From positions 1,550,001 to 1,614,000 of the forward strand of contig NZ_CP059139.1 of NCBI RefSeq assembly GCF_014109765.1: a stretch of 64,000 bases of DNA, given 5' to 3'. The position numbers were made by a program, and so were the translations under genes. Each line of letters begins with the position of its first letter. Position 1 is the stretch's first letter. This document shows, piece by piece, positions 35,047-44,675 of the stretch. The notes beneath the pieces are model-generated. The model saw nothing but the letters and a program-made list of their open reading frames with translations, had not been told where the DNA came from and did not search any database. Source of the stretch: Pseudomonas berkeleyensis (GTDB lineage Bacteria > Pseudomonadota > Gammaproteobacteria > Pseudomonadales > Pseudomonadaceae).

Positions 35047-35931
35047 TCAGTTCAGGCGTTTACTCAGATCCTGCAGGGCCTGCCGATAGTCGCTGCCCGC
35101 CATGCGCAGGCTGTTGTTGTGGTTGGCACCGTCGATCAGCAACAGGCGCTTGGGCTCGCTGGCGGCTGCGAACAACTCCTCGCTGAAGCGCGAAGGTACG
35201 TAGCGGTCATCGCGGCCGTGGGCGATCAAGACGGGTACGCCGACGTCACCGATCTTGCTCAACGAATCGAACTCCTGGGACAGCAGCCAGCGTATGGGCA
35301 GCGATGTCTGGGTGACGGCTGCGGCGACATCGCCCAGGTTGGTGAAGCTGGACTCGACGATCAATCCACCGGCCTGGGGCGAGTCGTGCTCGCGGGCCAG
35401 CTCGTAGGCCAGGTGCACGGCTACTGCTCCTCCGAGCGAGTGGCCGTAGATGAAACGCTTGCCTGGGTCGGGTTGCAGGCGCTCGATATGTTGCCAGGCG
35501 ATATGCGCGTCCTGGTAGACGGTGCGCTCCGAAGGCAACTGGCCAAGGCTCTGGCCGAAACCGCGGTAGTCGACCGCGAGCACCGAGTAGCCCATGGCGT
35601 GCAACTGCTCGATGCGAAACAACTGGCCGGTGAGGTTCCAGCGTGATCCATGCAGGTAGAGCAGGGTAGGGGCTTCGGCGCGGGCTGCTGGCCACCACCA
35701 GGCATGCAGGCTTTCGCCGGGCGCCAGATCCGGTGATTGCAGATCCATCTCCTGCAAGCCATTCGGTATGCCGCTGAACCAACGGGCAGTGCCTGGCTCG
35801 ATTCGGAACACCAGCTTGCGCTCGGTTTCTTCCAGCTTCGCGCAGCCCACGGGTAGCAGGATCAACAGACTCAGCAGGGCGATCAGGCTGAAACGGCGAC
35901 GGCGCATCAGCGCGATCCAGGATGCGGGCAT
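35047..35931 (-). CDS. Alpha/beta hydrolase, putative lipoprotein
   Basis: A 294-residue hydrolase. After a basic N-terminus, a hydrophobic helix ends in LILLPVGCAK, which fits a lipobox with Cys near residue 30. The nucleophile Ser is in YGHSLGGAVA near 165, the acid in AHGRDDRYVP and the His in IDGANHNNSL, giving a complete triad. LYLHGSRWNLTG forms the oxyanion loop. Probably membrane-anchored; substrate unknown. Convergent with putP. Confidence 0.85.
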   Translation of the reverse strand: MPASWIALMRRRRFSLIALLSLLILLPVGCAKLEETERKLVFRIEPGTARWFSGIPNGLQEMDLQSPDLAPGESLHAWWWPAARAEAPTLLYLHGSRWNLTGQLFRIEQLHAMGYSVLAVDYRGFGQSLGQLPSERTVYQDAHIAWQHIERLQPDPGKRFIYGHSLGGAVAVHLAYELAREHDSPQAGGLIVESSFTNLGDVAAAVTQTSLPIRWLLSQEFDSLSKIGDVGVPVLIAHGRDDRYVPSRFSEELFAAASEPKRLLLIDGANHNNSLRMAGSDYRQALQDLSKRLN

Positions 35932-36046
35932 GGCGGCTCCAGAAAGTGAAGGTTAAAGCACAAGGACAGTACTGCGTTGCTGGGGGCATTGACCGGTCAT
36001 TCGTCGCCCGGTTTCGTTGCTGTGCCTGTAGCCTGGTTACCGCGTG

Positions 36047-39000
36047 TTACTGCCAACTGGCCTGCTGCGCCGATAACGGCGCCTGGCACAGGGTGGCGCT
36101 GCCGGGTTCGAGGTAGGGCGTCAGGATCGGCGCCATGCCTTTGAGTACCTGCACCGGTAGCGCCGACGTGAAGGTGAAGCGCTCGGCCTCGCGCCCAGGC
36201 ACGAAAGCCGTCAGGGTGCCGTAGTGACGAGAACCGAGAAAGAATACGAAGGTGGCGGTGCGGTTCATCGCCCGTGAACTCAACACCCGTCCGCCAGCGC
36301 CGACGCTTTCGATGCGGTTGTCACCGGTGCCGGTCTTGCCGCCAAGGGTCAGCGCCTGGCCGTCTGCCAGTCGGAAACTGCCTTGCAGGCGACGTGCCGT
36401 GCCACCTTCGACGACTTGGGAAAGCGCGCCGCGCAGCGCCGCAGCGACCTCCGATGGCATGACCCGCTTGCCGCTCTGCGGATCACGTTCGACTCGCGTC
36501 TCGTAGGGGGTGTGGGCTGCAAAGTGCAGTTCATCGATGCGTTGCACCGGCTGGCGAATGCCGTCGTTCTGAATGATGCCCATCAACTCGGCCAGCGCCG
36601 CCGGGCGGTCGCCAGAGCTGCCCAGAGCAGTCGCCAGCGACGGCACGAGGTGCTGGAAGGGATAGCCGAGATTCTTCCAGCGGCGGTGGATGTCGGAGAA
36701 CGCCTCCACCTCCAGCATGATGCGGATGCGGCTGTCGCGGGCACTCTTGTGCCGGCTGCGGAACAGCCAGCCATAGACCTCCTGGCGCTCGTCGACGCTG
36801 GCGGCCACGGCATCGCTGAAGCTGGCCTGTGGTTGCTGGATGAGAAAGCCCAGCAGCCACAGCTCCAACGGGTGAACGCGGGCGATGTAGCCCTGATCCG
36901 GCAGGCTGTAGGCGCCGGGGCCGTAGTCGTTGTAGAGCCGGGTGATGCGTGCATCGCTGAGGTTCTCCTGCGGTACCTGGGCGCGCAGGAAGGCGGCGAA
37001 CGTCGCCTCGTCGGCATTCGGTATCAGGTAGCGATGCACGGCAGCCAGGCGTGCCGAGGTCTGCCGCAGGCCGCTGAGAAAGGTCTCCAGGCGTTGCTGC
37101 TCGGGCTGGCCTTGGTACTTGCGCCAGAAACGCAGGAGGAAGGTGCGACCTTCTCGGTCGGCGAAGCGCTGCAGGTACTCCTGGCGCCGAGGATCCTTGT
37201 CGTCCTTGAGTAGCTCGGCGCTGCTCTGGTAGGTGCTGTAACGCACCAGGTCACGCATCAGGCGCACGAATGGCAGGTTGATCGACTCGCGCAGGGACTC
37301 GCGCAGTGTGGGATTACGGCCATTGTCCTCGCGACGGAAGTTGCCGAAGGTGTGCACGCCGCCGCCAGTGAAGAAGCGCTCATGCGGGTTGGCGGAGTAG
37401 CGCCGCTCCAGTGCGGCGTCGAGCATGCTCGCGAGGTCGACGCCTGGATTGCTGCGCAGGTAATCCACGGCCCAGCGGCTGAGGTGATCCTGTTCGGCGA
37501 TCTCCAGCGCACGCAGCTCGGCGGGTGTCTTGCCTGAATGGCGTTGATGCAGTTCCGCGATGATTTCCAGATAGGTCGCGAGCACGCGCAGCTTGGCGGT
37601 CGAGCCCAGTTCCAGTTTGCTGCCCTCGTTGATGTCGAAGGGTTGGTCGGTGCTGTCGGTCTGCACGCGAACCAGGCTGCCCGTTGCGGTGCGTTCGAAC
37701 AGGGTGAAGCTGTAGCGCACTTCGGCGGTTTTCTCCGGTGACAGCAGGCGATCACCGAACAGGCCAATCTTGCCGGCGAACTCGGGGTCGGCCAGGTGTT
37801 GCAAATAAGCGCTGGTCTGCTGTTGCAGGTCGCGCTGCAAGGTGCTGCGCGCGGCCAGGTCGAGGCGGTCGAGATCGTATAAAGGCATACCCAGCAGATT
37901 GGACAAGCGTGAACGGGCGACGCTGATGCCCTTGTCGCTTTCCACTGGGCGCAGGTTGGGTTCCTGCTGCCAGTCGCGATAGTGCAGTTTCTGACTCAAG
38001 GCTGCGTCGCGCAGTTGCGTGTCGATCAGCCCGCCACTCGCCAGCAGGCGGATGTGGCTTTCGGTCAGGGTCTCCATTTCCTTGCGCCCCTGCGCCAGAT
38101 AATAGGACGGGCGGCGCTGGGCGATCATCAGTGACAACATCTGGCGCAGGGCCAGGCCGCGTTCGGCCAGGCTGGCATCGGGCGAGCGACTCGGATCGAG
38201 CAGGGCGTTGCTGCGCTCGAAGTCGGCGCCGTACCAGATGCGCAGACCATCGGCCAGGCCGTGAACTTCGCCATGCCCAGGGGCAGCCGACAGCGGCACG
38301 CTGTTGAGGTAGTCACGCACGATGTTTTGCCGAGCTTCGAGGGTCTGCGGCCCCTGCTGATAAGCGCGCACGCTGGCGGAAATCATCTGCCGCAGTTTCT
38401 CGCCTGCCGACAGGGTCAGGCCGTCGGGGGAGTGGCGGTATTTCTCCAGCTGTGTGGCCAGGGTGCTGCCCCCTGCGGATTGATCCTGCATGTCGAGTAC
38501 CTTGCCGAGCTGCGACAGTGCGGCCATGGCAAAGCGTGGCCAGTCCACAGCCGGGTTGGCCTGAGGCTGGGCGGGGTCGAGCAGATAGCGGTTCTCGATG
38601 AACAGCAGGCTACTGACGACCAGTGGCGGGATGCTGGCGAAATCGGCATAGCCTTGCTGCGGGTAGTGAAATTCGTAGAACGGTGTGCCACGGCAGTCGC
38701 TGATGCTCAGCCCGCTCTGACTCTTCTCGACGAATGGGGGAAACAGGCCATGACTGCTGTACGCCATCAGTTCCGGGGAGAAGCGCGATTGTGCGCTGAT
38801 CAGGAAGTCGCGCTGTTGCAGGCGCTCCAGCATCAATGGCAGATAGGCATAGCCCTGGCGTTTATCAAAGGGGCCATCGCTGGGATAGAGGATGCTCGGG
38901 CTGGGGCCGGGTTCGACCTGATAGGTCAGGCTGGCGGCGTAGCGGCTCAGCTCACGTGCTTGGAAGTGGGCGCTGCGCAACTCGAATACGAACAGCGCAA

Positions 39001-39145
39001 CAGCGACCAGCAGCAGGGCAATCAGCAGCAGATACAGCAGCAGGCGCCAACGTCGTGACTTCGAGCCCCGTGCCGTACCCGCGATGGGGAGAGCGCTTGA
39101 GCGTAAATCGCGCTGCTCAGGGTCGGATTGCCATAATGCGCCCAT
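36047..39145 (-). CDS. Very large class A PBP-like protein (GT51 plus transpeptidase)
   Basis: A 1032-residue inner-membrane protein with one N-terminal helix (about 34-54) facing the periplasm. A GT51 glycosyltransferase region lies around 180-330 (the ENRYLLD segment keeps the first catalytic Glu; GGSTLATQLEK replaces the usual GGSTITQQL). The transpeptidase motifs are present: STAK in ELGSTAKLRV near 513, SIN in RESINLPF near 630 and KTG in LGGKTGTGD near 950. It may both polymerise and cross-link glycan. It is larger than PBP1a/1b and the motif spacing is unusual, so the activity is not certain. Similar annotated 'transglycosylase domain' proteins occur across Pseudomonas. Confidence 0.82.
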   Translation of the reverse strand: MGALWQSDPEQRDLRSSALPIAGTARGSKSRRWRLLLYLLLIALLLVAVALFVFELRSAHFQARELSRYAASLTYQVEPGPSPSILYPSDGPFDKRQGYAYLPLMLERLQQRDFLISAQSRFSPELMAYSSHGLFPPFVEKSQSGLSISDCRGTPFYEFHYPQQGYADFASIPPLVVSSLLFIENRYLLDPAQPQANPAVDWPRFAMAALSQLGKVLDMQDQSAGGSTLATQLEKYRHSPDGLTLSAGEKLRQMISASVRAYQQGPQTLEARQNIVRDYLNSVPLSAAPGHGEVHGLADGLRIWYGADFERSNALLDPSRSPDASLAERGLALRQMLSLMIAQRRPSYYLAQGRKEMETLTESHIRLLASGGLIDTQLRDAALSQKLHYRDWQQEPNLRPVESDKGISVARSRLSNLLGMPLYDLDRLDLAARSTLQRDLQQQTSAYLQHLADPEFAGKIGLFGDRLLSPEKTAEVRYSFTLFERTATGSLVRVQTDSTDQPFDINEGSKLELGSTAKLRVLATYLEIIAELHQRHSGKTPAELRALEIAEQDHLSRWAVDYLRSNPGVDLASMLDAALERRYSANPHERFFTGGGVHTFGNFRREDNGRNPTLRESLRESINLPFVRLMRDLVRYSTYQSSAELLKDDKDPRRQEYLQRFADREGRTFLLRFWRKYQGQPEQQRLETFLSGLRQTSARLAAVHRYLIPNADEATFAAFLRAQVPQENLSDARITRLYNDYGPGAYSLPDQGYIARVHPLELWLLGFLIQQPQASFSDAVAASVDERQEVYGWLFRSRHKSARDSRIRIMLEVEAFSDIHRRWKNLGYPFQHLVPSLATALGSSGDRPAALAELMGIIQNDGIRQPVQRIDELHFAAHTPYETRVERDPQSGKRVMPSEVAAALRGALSQVVEGGTARRLQGSFRLADGQALTLGGKTGTGDNRIESVGAGGRVLSSRAMNRTATFVFFLGSRHYGTLTAFVPGREAERFTFTSALPVQVLKGMAPILTPYLEPGSATLCQAPLSAQQASWQ

Positions 39146-39341
39146 AATCCCCCGGCCTGACCTGTCTGCTTCACAAAGGCCGCGAAACTGTCGTTCGCTG
39201 AATCTTGACCAAGCTACGACCGTCTCGCCTGTCCCTTACAAGCTTAGTCGCTATGCACGTATCCGACAGGCCGGATGGACATATCAAGGCTGGGCGATGG
39301 CCTGCTAGACTCGGCGGCAACGCAAAATGCAGGTAACCGGC

Positions 39342-40022
39342 ATGCAGCGCGATCACCGAGAACAGCTTCAGCAGAGCTGGCAGGCCAACGCCGATGCCTG
39401 GGCTGCCGCGGTGCGCGAACAGCGCATCGAGAGCCGGCGCCTGGTCACCGACGCGGCGATTCTGCAGGCGGTGCTGGCACTGGCGCCCAAGCGCGTGCTG
39501 GACGTCGGTTGCGGCGAGGGGTGGCTGTGCCGAGGATTGGCCGAACATGGCATCGAGCCAGTCGGGGTGGATGCGTCCGCACCGCTGATCGAAGCAGCCC
39601 GCGCCGCCTGTGATGGCCGCAGCCAGTATCGTGTTTGTGGGTATGCCGAGCTGGAGGAGCATGCCGAGCAACTCGGTCGCTTCGAAGTGCTGGTGTGCAA
39701 CTTCGCGTTGCTCGAAGAGCCGCTGGAGCCGGTGATGCGCAGCCTGCACGGGCTGTTGGCGCCGGGCGGCAGTCTGCTGATTCAGACCCTGCATCCGTGG
39801 CGCGCCAGCCATGGTGAGCCTTATCAGGATGGCTGGCGGGTGGAGGACTTCGCCGGTTTCGGTGAGGGTTTCCAGGCACCTATGCCCTGGTTCTTCCGCA
39901 CCTTGCAGTCCTGGTTGTCCCTAATGGGCGAGACCGGTTGGCGTCTGGAGTGGTTGCAGGAGCCGCTGCACCCGGAAAGCGTGCAGCCTGTGTCATTGTT
40001 GCTGCTGCTCAAGCCGCTCTGA
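39342..40022 (+). CDS. Class I SAM-dependent methyltransferase
   Basis: A 226-residue cytoplasmic methyltransferase. SAM motif I is VLDVGCGEGWLCRGL near residue 55, the acidic end of strand 2 is in PVGVDASAPLI, and FEVLVCNFALLEE is motif II. The substrate is not evident (UbiE/TehB-like small-molecule methylases share this layout). I prefer ATG 39342 over the in-frame ATG at 39327 because CAGGTAA lies at better distance. One base separates its stop from the next gene's ATG, so the three genes to 41266 form one operon. Confidence 0.85.
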   Translation: MQRDHREQLQQSWQANADAWAAAVREQRIESRRLVTDAAILQAVLALAPKRVLDVGCGEGWLCRGLAEHGIEPVGVDASAPLIEAARAACDGRSQYRVCGYAELEEHAEQLGRFEVLVCNFALLEEPLEPVMRSLHGLLAPGGSLLIQTLHPWRASHGEPYQDGWRVEDFAGFGEGFQAPMPWFFRTLQSWLSLMGETGWRLEWLQEPLHPESVQPVSLLLLLKPL

Positions 40023-40023
40023 C

Positions 40024-40458
40024 ATGCAATTGCTGCTCAATCTCGACGTGCCCGACCTGCAGGCGGCTGTCGCGTTCTATCGGCAGGCACTCGATCTGCG
40101 TGTGGGACGCTATCTGTTCGAGGGCAGCGTAGTCGAAATGCTCGGTGCCCCGGTGCCGATTTACCTTCTGCACAAGGCTGCCGGGTCGCCTCCTTGCCCG
40201 GGGGCACCATCGCCGCGTGATTACGAGCGTCATTGGATGCCTTTACACCTCGATTTCATCGTCGAGGATCTCGATGCTGCACTGGCCCGCGCGCTGGCAG
40301 CAGGTGCGCGTCAGGAAGGCGAAATCAGTGAGCAGCAATGGGGGCGCCTGGTAACGCTTAGCGACCCCTTCGGCCATGGTCTGTGCCTGTTGCAATGGTG
40401 TGGCGATGGTTACGGGCAGGTCACAACCCGTTCAGGAGGGAGTGATGCGTACGATTGA
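40024..40458 (+). CDS. VOC-superfamily (glyoxalase-like) protein
   Basis: A 144-residue protein with the two-repeat VOC metal fold: LNLDVPDLQAAVAFYRQALDL at the N-terminus and PLHLDFIVEDLDAALARAL near residue 72, then the segment TLSDPFGHGLCLLQW. Related proteins include glyoxalases, dioxygenases and antibiotic-binding proteins; function not assignable. It is the middle gene of the methyltransferase operon, and its end overlaps the aldo/keto reductase start by 14 bases. Confidence 0.85.
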   Translation: MQLLLNLDVPDLQAAVAFYRQALDLRVGRYLFEGSVVEMLGAPVPIYLLHKAAGSPPCPGAPSPRDYERHWMPLHLDFIVEDLDAALARALAAGARQEGEISEQQWGRLVTLSDPFGHGLCLLQWCGDGYGQVTTRSGGSDAYD

Positions 40459-41266
40459 ATTGGCTGGCGTTGCGGTGCCGGTAATCGGGCAGGGCACCTG
40501 GCGCATGGGCGAGGATCAGCGCCAGCGCGCGCGTGAGATCGCAGCCCTGCAAGAAGGCATCGATTTGGGGCTGACGCTGATCGACACCGCTGAAATGTAC
40601 GGTGAGGGTGGCGCCGAGGAAGTCGTCGGCGCCGCTATCGCTGGGCGGCGCGACGAGGTGTTTCTGGTCAGCAAGGTGTACCCACACAATGCCAGCCTGC
40701 AGGGCGTCCAGGCCGCTTGCGAGCGTAGCCTACGGCGCCTGGGTTGTGAGTCTATCGACCTCTATCTGCTGCATTGGCGCGGGCGCTATCCGCTGGCAGA
40801 AACGGTGGAGGGCTTCGAGCGCCTGCGCGAACAGGGCAAGATCGGCGCCTGGGGCGTTTCCAACTTCGATCTGGATGACCTGCTCGAACTGGATCAGCCA
40901 GCCTGCGCGACCAATCAGGTGCTATACAACCTCGAAGCCCGCGGCATCGAATATGACCTGCTGCCCTGGCAACAGCAGGCGACCCTGCCATTGATGGCCT
41001 ACTGTCCTTTGAGCCAGGCAGGGGCACTGCTACATGAGCCGGCGCTGCTGGAAGTGGCCAGGCGTCATGCCGTTACACCTGCTCAGGTAGCGCTGGCCTG
41101 GACGCTCAGGCAGGAAGGTGTGATCGCCATTCCCAAGGCGGTGAGCCGTCAACATCTACGTGACAACGCTGCGGCGGCTTCACTGATTCTGGATAGAGGT
41201 GATCTGGAGGTGCTGGATGCGGCCTTCGCGCCGCCGCGAGGCAAGCAGAGACTGGAGATGGTCTGA
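40445..41266 (+). CDS. Aldo/keto reductase
   Basis: A 273-residue NADPH-dependent oxidoreductase. The catalytic tetrad is visible: Asp in TLIDTAEMYGEGG, Tyr in the same segment, Lys in FLVSKVYPHNA, His in YLLHWRGRYPL. GVSNFDLDDL and the C-terminal AIPKAVSRQHL complete the barrel and cofactor site. It starts at the ATG 40445 with AGGAGG upstream, inside the end of the VOC gene. It probably reduces small aldehydes or ketones; the substrate is not known. Confidence 0.92.
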   Translation: MRTIELAGVAVPVIGQGTWRMGEDQRQRAREIAALQEGIDLGLTLIDTAEMYGEGGAEEVVGAAIAGRRDEVFLVSKVYPHNASLQGVQAACERSLRRLGCESIDLYLLHWRGRYPLAETVEGFERLREQGKIGAWGVSNFDLDDLLELDQPACATNQVLYNLEARGIEYDLLPWQQQATLPLMAYCPLSQAGALLHEPALLEVARRHAVTPAQVALAWTLRQEGVIAIPKAVSRQHLRDNAAAASLILDRGDLEVLDAAFAPPRGKQRLEMV

Positions 41267-41268
41267 AG

Positions 41269-41290
41269 GTAGGGTGCGCCGTGCGCACCG
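41269..41290. repeat. GTAGGGTGCGC repeat unit
   Basis: GTAGGGTGCGCCGTGCGCACC, with complementary GGTGCGC/GCGCACC arms, immediately after the aldo/keto reductase stop. Confidence 0.7.
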
Positions 41291-41339
41291 GGAACCTGCA
41301 AAGCGACAGAGCGCACGCCCTGTCGCATGTCGTGCGAGC

Positions 41340-42296
41340 TCAGTTGGCCGGATCGGCAGCCAGGCGCCCGGCGTCTTTCAGCAAGGCCTTGAGGAAGGCT
41401 TCCTGCAGCTCCGGATCGTTGCGCGTCAGTTCGATCAGGCTCTGCTCGAGTTCGCTGGCTTCCTCTTCCAGGCCTAGATCCGACAAGCGCTTGACCCGGT
41501 GTACCCATTGCGCCACGTCGTCACCTTCGAGGTCGTCGAAGATCAGGTCATGGGCCTCGCGCAGCTTGCCACGTAGTGTGTGGCTGACCATCAGCGTTGC
41601 CGTCGCCTGGGCCGACTCTTCACCCAAGCGATCCTCTACGCTCAGTTGCAGCGTGTTCAGGCGGGCCATGTTCTGCTCGGTAAACGGGCTATCCAGCAGA
41701 TTCAGGCGCAGAACGCCGGTATTGTCGGTAAGCAGCTCGAACTGCTGGTCGGCTGTCTTGATCAGTACCGGGCGCTCGGACCAGGGCAGGTTGATGTACT
41801 CCATGCGTCGATCGCGCTGGAGTTCCTCGATGCTCGCCAGGTTCTGCTCGGCGCGACCATTGGACTCGACGTTCATGAACGGGTTGAGGCCCGCCATGCC
41901 GTAGCTGATCCAGTCGCGAGTGACAGTCTCTGGCAGGCTGCCGAGCAATACCACGTTGAGCACATTGGCGCCGACACCTGCGACCACGGCAACTGCCCCC
42001 AGCGGCACTTCATACAGCTCACGCCAGGGTTGATAGGGGGTGTAGCGGTCATAGCGACGAGTGACCTCGAACGCCGTGACCTCGTAGCTCTTCTGATCAT
42101 GCACGCGAATCCGTCGCTGTGGCAGCTCCAGCACCTTTGGCTCGCCCACGTCGATCTGCAACTGGTGATCCAGTAGTTTGCGTTCGACGCGCTCCTCGTG
42201 TTCGCTGCGTTGCGGCAACTGATTGGCGCAACCGCTGAGGAAGAGGGCGCCGCACAAGGCGGCGCCGGTCAGGCGAAGTTTGTTGCTCGTGTGCAT
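41340..42296 (-). CDS. Lipoprotein of unknown function downstream of proS
   Basis: A 318-residue protein with a lipoprotein signal (LCGALFLSGCANQ, Cys near residue 23). A hydrophobic stretch AVAVVAGVGANVLNVVLLG near residue 105 may insert in a membrane or form a buried hairpin. The C-terminal part is acidic and helical. I do not recognise a named family, but I recall such a lipoprotein gene next to proS in other pseudomonads. It begins 20 bases after proS on the same strand, so it is probably co-transcribed. Confidence 0.8.
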   Translation of the reverse strand: MHTSNKLRLTGAALCGALFLSGCANQLPQRSEHEERVERKLLDHQLQIDVGEPKVLELPQRRIRVHDQKSYEVTAFEVTRRYDRYTPYQPWRELYEVPLGAVAVVAGVGANVLNVVLLGSLPETVTRDWISYGMAGLNPFMNVESNGRAEQNLASIEELQRDRRMEYINLPWSERPVLIKTADQQFELLTDNTGVLRLNLLDSPFTEQNMARLNTLQLSVEDRLGEESAQATATLMVSHTLRGKLREAHDLIFDDLEGDDVAQWVHRVKRLSDLGLEEEASELEQSLIELTRNDPELQEAFLKALLKDAGRLAADPAN

Positions 42297-42316
42297 GATG
42301 TCTCGGTGCGGCGTGA

Positions 42317-44032
42317 TCAGCGGCTGATACGGGCTTGCAGGAACGGCAGGATGTCGGCCAGCGGCACAGCCTGCGCTTCGGTTTCGGCGCGGCTCTTGTA
42401 CTCCAGGTTGCCATCGGCCAGACCACGGTCGCTGACGACCACGCGGTGCGGAATACCGATCAGCTCCATGTCGGCGAACTTGATACCGGGGCTGGTTTTC
42501 TTGTCGCGATCATCCAGCAGCACCTCGTAGCCAGCGGCAGTCAGCTCGGCGTACAGCTTGTCGGTGGCTTCGCGTACCTGTTCGGTCTCATAGCGCAGCG
42601 GTACCAGGGCGATCTGGAAGGGCGCCAGGGCGTCGTTCCAGCGAATGCCGCGCTCGTCGAAATTCTGCTCGATGGCGGCGGCCACCACGCGGGATACGCC
42701 GATGCCATAGCAGCCCATGGTCAGGGTCACTGGCTTGCCGTTCTCGCCGAGCACCTGGCAATTCATCGCTTCGCTGTACTTGGTACCGAGTTGGAAGATG
42801 TGACCGACTTCGATACCGCGCTTGATTTCCAGGGTGCCCTGGCCATCCGGGCTGGGGTCACCGGCGACGACGTTGCGCAGGTCGGCAACCTCAGGCAGCG
42901 GCAGATCGCGCTCCCAGTTGACGCCGAAATAGTGCTTGTCTTCGATGTTGGCACCGGAGGCGAAGTCGCTCATCAGTGCGACGCTGCGATCGATGATGCA
43001 GGGGATCGGCAGGTTGACCGGGCCGAGGGAGCCGGGGCCGGCGCCAATGGCGGCACGAATCTCGGCTTCACTGGCCATCTGCAGCGGGCTGGCGACCTGT
43101 TCCAGGTTGGCGGCCTTGATTTCGTTCAGTTCATGGTCGCCGCGCACGATCAGGGCGATCAGCTTGCCTTCTTCGGCCGCGTGCACCACCAGGGTCTTGA
43201 TGGTCTTCTCGATGGCCAGACCGAAGCCCTGTACCAGCGCGTCGATGGTCTTGGTGTCGGGGGTATCGACCAGGCGCATCGCTTCGGTCGCTGCAAGGCG
43301 CGCTTTCTCACGCGGGATAGCTTCGGCCTTCTCGATGTTGGCGGCGTAGTCGGAGACATTGCTGAAGGCGATATCGTCTTCGCCGGAGTCGGCCAGTACG
43401 TGGAATTCGTGCGAGCCGGTGCCGCCGATGGAGCCGGTATCGGCCTGTACCGGGCGGAAGTTCAGGCCCAGGCGGCTGAATACATTGCAGTAGGCCTGGT
43501 GCATGCGGTCATAGGTTTCCTGCAGGGAAGCCTGGTCGGCATGGAAGGAGTAGGCGTCCTTCATGATGAATTCGCGGCCACGCATCAGACCGAAGCGCGG
43601 ACGGATCTCGTCACGGAACTTGGTCTGGATCTGGTACATGTTGATCGGCAACTGCTTGTAGCTGTTCAGCTCGTTACGAGCCAGGTCGGTGATCACTTCT
43701 TCGTGGGTCGGGCCGACGCAGAACTCGCGATCATGACGATCCTTCACGCGCAGCAACTCGGGGCCGTACTGCACCCAGCGACCGGATTCCTGCCACAGCT
43801 CGGCTGGCTGGATGGCCGGCATCAGCACTTCCAATGCGCCTGCGGCGTTCATTTCTTCACGCACCACGGTCTCGACCTTGCGCAGCACGCGCAGGCCCAT
43901 CGGCAGCCAGGTGTACAGGCCGGAGGCCAGTTTGCGGATCATGCCGGCACGCAGCATCAGCTGGTGGCTGATCACCACGGCATCGGAAGGGGTTTCTTTC
44001 AGGGTCGAGAGCAGGAACTGACTGGTACGCAT
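42317..44032 (-). CDS. proS: Prolyl-tRNA synthetase
   Basis: A 571-residue class II aminoacyl-tRNA synthetase, normal length for the bacterial form with an editing insertion domain (about residues 225-405). Motif 2 and the proline pocket are in [25 protein letters not shown] sequence near residue 140, and the segment [14 protein letters not shown] contains motif 3. The C-terminal anticodon-binding domain runs from about 470. It charges tRNA-Pro in the cytoplasm. A lipoprotein gene follows at 20 bases. Confidence 0.98.
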   Translation of the reverse strand: MRTSQFLLSTLKETPSDAVVISHQLMLRAGMIRKLASGLYTWLPMGLRVLRKVETVVREEMNAAGALEVLMPAIQPAELWQESGRWVQYGPELLRVKDRHDREFCVGPTHEEVITDLARNELNSYKQLPINMYQIQTKFRDEIRPRFGLMRGREFIMKDAYSFHADQASLQETYDRMHQAYCNVFSRLGLNFRPVQADTGSIGGTGSHEFHVLADSGEDDIAFSNVSDYAANIEKAEAIPREKARLAATEAMRLVDTPDTKTIDALVQGFGLAIEKTIKTLVVHAAEEGKLIALIVRGDHELNEIKAANLEQVASPLQMASEAEIRAAIGAGPGSLGPVNLPIPCIIDRSVALMSDFASGANIEDKHYFGVNWERDLPLPEVADLRNVVAGDPSPDGQGTLEIKRGIEVGHIFQLGTKYSEAMNCQVLGENGKPVTLTMGCYGIGVSRVVAAAIEQNFDERGIRWNDALAPFQIALVPLRYETEQVREATDKLYAELTAAGYEVLLDDRDKKTSPGIKFADMELIGIPHRVVVSDRGLADGNLEYKSRAETEAQAVPLADILPFLQARISR

Positions 44033-44117
44033 GTTTGGCCGTTCTGTCGGTTGCTAGGGCTTGGAATAGGCCGGCATTGTACGGTGCCTATACAGTGGCG
44101 TACAGGACGGGGCAGTC

Positions 44118-44207
44118 GATGAAGTTCGATGTTTCCGAGGTTCCAGAGGGTGAGCGCCAGATCATCGCAGTGCAGGAGGTGGAAGATGGCAGGATTGACT
44201 GCTCTTG
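44118..44207 (+). CDS. Possible 29-codon small ORF
   Basis: ATG at 44118 opens a 29-codon frame (MKFDVSEVPEG...) whose sequence looks protein-like (acidic, no runs), with GGACGGGG nine bases upstream. It overlaps the start of the thioesterase gene. It could be a real small protein, or a leader that tunes thioesterase translation. No homologue is known to me. Confidence 0.25.
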
Positions 44208-44602
44208 ACGTTCAGACGCTGATTCGGGCAGGGCTACCAATGGCCGAAGATATCGATCTACGGATCGATCGGCTCGATGATGAGGGTGTGCTGGCACGGG
44301 TGCCGTTTCAGGCCAAATTGGTGCGTCCAGGTGGAACGCTATCTGGCCCGACCATCATGGCGTTGGGTGATGCAGCCATGTATGCCGTCGTGCTGGGGCG
44401 GCTGGGTCGAGTGGAGATGGCGGTAACCTCCAATCTCAATATCAATTTTCTGGTCAAACCCAAACCAGTGGATTTGCTGGCGGATGCGCGGATATTACGC
44501 TTGAGCCGACGCCAGGCAGTTTGTGAGGTGTCGTTATATTCGGCGGGTAATGAGAGTGAGTTGGTTGCACATGTGACAGGGACTTATGCTTTGCCTCTTT
44601 AA
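44186..44602 (+). CDS. Hotdog-fold thioesterase (PaaI-type)
   Basis: A 138-residue single hotdog domain: GGTLSGPTIMALGDAAMYAV holds the active-site region with Asp in LGDAAM, and AVTSNLNINFLVKP is the following beta strand. Such enzymes cleave acyl-CoA thioesters; the substrate is not evident. The ATG at 44186 follows AGGAGG at ideal distance. It is divergent from proS, with an interval that also contains a possible small ORF. Confidence 0.88.
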   Translation: MAGLTALDVQTLIRAGLPMAEDIDLRIDRLDDEGVLARVPFQAKLVRPGGTLSGPTIMALGDAAMYAVVLGRLGRVEMAVTSNLNINFLVKPKPVDLLADARILRLSRRQAVCEVSLYSAGNESELVAHVTGTYALPL

Positions 44603-44619
44603 AACACTAGGCGAGAAAT

Positions 44620-44650
44620 AAAGAAACCCGGTCAAGACCGGGTTTCTTTT
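44620..44650. terminator. Bidirectional terminator between thioesterase and oprD
   Basis: AAAGAAACCCGGTC-AA-GACCGGGTTTCTTTT, a 14-base stem with A/T runs on both sides, between convergent genes. Confidence 0.92.
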
Positions 44651-44675
44651 ATGCTGCTATCGAGTAGCGCTGAAG

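Noticed and set aside
42335..44122. 595-codon open frame opposite proS
   Set aside because: It mirrors the full prolyl-tRNA synthetase gene and reads as low-complexity Gly/Val/Ala sequence.
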